DNA from: Bacillota bacterium
GTDB lineage: Bacteria; Bacillota; Clostridia; Oscillospirales; Acutalibacteraceae
Reading direction: 5' to 3'
NCBI GenBank assembly: GCA_009786275.1
Contig: WQTL01000370.1
Span: 1 to 6,329 of the forward strand
Length of the DNA: 6,329 bases
Part shown: positions 6,167 to 6,329 of the stretch, in pieces
Position numbering within the stretch: position 1 is the stretch's first letter
Layout of the letters: every line of letters starts with the position of its first letter
Program-made: the position numbers and the translations under genes
The notes under the pieces: model-generated
What the model was told of the DNA's origin: nothing
What the model saw: the letters and a program-made list of their open reading frames with translations, nothing else
The model's database searches: none

Positions 6167-6195
6167 AGTATACTACAGGGTGCGGGGCTTGTCAA
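6167..6195 (-). promoter_or_regulatory. Sigma-A promoter of the B12 operon
   Basis: A perfect -35 TTGACA (6195-6190), a 17-bp spacer and a -10 TATACT (6172-6167) are present. The predicted transcript start, near 6160, coincides with the first base of the riboswitch P1 stem, which supports both calls. Confidence 0.9.
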
Positions 6196-6199
6196 GAGC

Positions 6200-6230
6200 T
6201 TTTTTGATTTTTATCGATTTTTATCGATAA
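6200..6230. promoter_or_regulatory. Phased A-tracts and 10-bp direct repeat upstream of the promoter
   Basis: On the plus strand GATTTTTATC occurs twice in tandem (6206-6215, 6216-6225) and runs into the perfect palindrome TTATCGATAA (6221-6230). T-runs at 6200-6205, 6208-6212 and 6218-6222 are roughly one helical turn apart and lie just upstream of the -35. This could act as an UP element, as curved DNA, or as a binding site for a regulator. Confidence 0.5.
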
Positions 6231-6239
6231 GCGGCCGCC

Positions 6240-6258
6240 TAGTATCCCGTAAATACTA
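6240..6258. promoter_or_regulatory. Inverted repeat TAGTAT-N7-ATACTA between the divergent promoters
   Basis: Two perfect 6-bp arms (6240-6245 and 6253-6258) are separated by 7 bases, just upstream of the -35 of the rightward promoter. The size and symmetry suit a dimeric repressor site, but a chance occurrence in AT-rich promoter DNA is possible. Confidence 0.35.
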
Positions 6259-6262
6259 TTGC

Positions 6263-6291
6263 TTGCACAAAACAAGAAACTGTGGTATACT
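6263..6291 (+). promoter_or_regulatory. Divergent sigma-A promoter
   Basis: TTGCAC (6263-6268), a 17-bp spacer and TATACT (6286-6291) lie 25 bases before the start codon of the rightward gene. The spacing is optimal and the -10 is near consensus. Confidence 0.85.
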
Positions 6292-6312
6292 CAAAGAAAA
6301 AGGGGGTATACC
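6284..6312. promoter_or_regulatory. Paired GGTATAC sites, possible operator
   Basis: GGTATAC at 6284-6290 overlaps the -10. The palindrome GGTATACC at 6305-6312 overlaps the space between ribosome site and start codon. They are 21 bp apart, two helical turns, so a protein could bind both on one DNA face. The function is inferred only from position. Confidence 0.4.
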
Positions 6313-6315
6313 GAA

Positions 6316-6329
6316 ATGCCGAGGAAGAA
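6316..6329 (+). CDS. Start of a divergent gene (product unknown), cut by window end
   Basis: ATG at 6316 follows a good ribosome site (AGGGGG, 9 bases upstream) and a consensus-like promoter. Only MPRK is readable before the window ends. A short basic start is common in DNA-binding regulators, but four residues do not identify a family. Confidence 0.65.

Noticed and set aside
5290..6195. Minus-strand open frame of 301 codons through the leader
   Set aside because: It runs over the promoter, riboswitch and terminator and then overlaps the first gene in a different frame; composition and content do not suggest a protein.
6231..6238. GCGGCCGC palindrome
   Set aside because: An 8-bp GC palindrome (a NotI site) in a GC-rich genome; nothing around it indicates a function.

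Overview
The window reads as one cobalamin (vitamin B12) riboswitch-controlled operon on the minus strand, running from about 6195 down past position 1, plus the first codons of a divergent gene at the right edge. Base composition is GC-rich, spacing between genes is tight, promoters are sigma-A-like, and there are Thr/Ser linkers, FIVAR-like helical repeats and a group of ECF transporter genes. This points to a high-GC member of the Clostridia (Firmicutes; an Oscillospirales/Ruminococcaceae-like gut bacterium is my best guess). That placement is inference, not a marker-gene result.

Layout from right to left, in the direction of transcription: a consensus-like promoter (6167-6195) with phased A-tracts upstream; a cobalamin riboswitch (5980-6160) with a 7-bp closing P1 stem; a strong intrinsic terminator (5862-5896), the likely expression platform; a secreted DUF4430 protein with two FIVAR-like repeats and a C-terminal membrane tail (4545-5810); a secreted alpha/alpha-barrel protein with prenyltransferase/squalene-cyclase-type repeats, resembling the alpha domain of intrinsic factor/transcobalamin, with the same type of C-terminal tail (3404-4531); a second DUF4430 (transcobalamin beta-domain-like) protein on an N-terminal membrane anchor and a long Thr/Ser stalk (2536-3402); an EcfT-type transmembrane subunit (1658-2533); and a fused double ABC ATPase, EcfA-EcfA (1670 to beyond 1). 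Genes 2 to 5 are separated by 13, 1 and 2 bases and then a 13-base overlap, so they look co-transcribed and translationally coupled.

How the parts may work together: the riboswitch ties the operon to B12. The three surface proteins contain both halves of the animal cobalamin carriers (alpha barrel and DUF4430 beta domain) as separate membrane-tethered polypeptides. EcfT and the ATPases supply the energy-coupling module of an ECF importer. No S component, BtuF-like binding protein or BtuC permease is seen; an S component could lie beyond the left edge. The whole is best read as a candidate surface cobalamin or corrinoid capture and import system built from split intrinsic-factor-like parts. 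Two smaller oddities are a four-copy 7-bp repeat in the linker between the two ATPase domains, whose copy number decides whether the domains are fused or separate, and a shared FGWIW membrane tail on two of the surface proteins.
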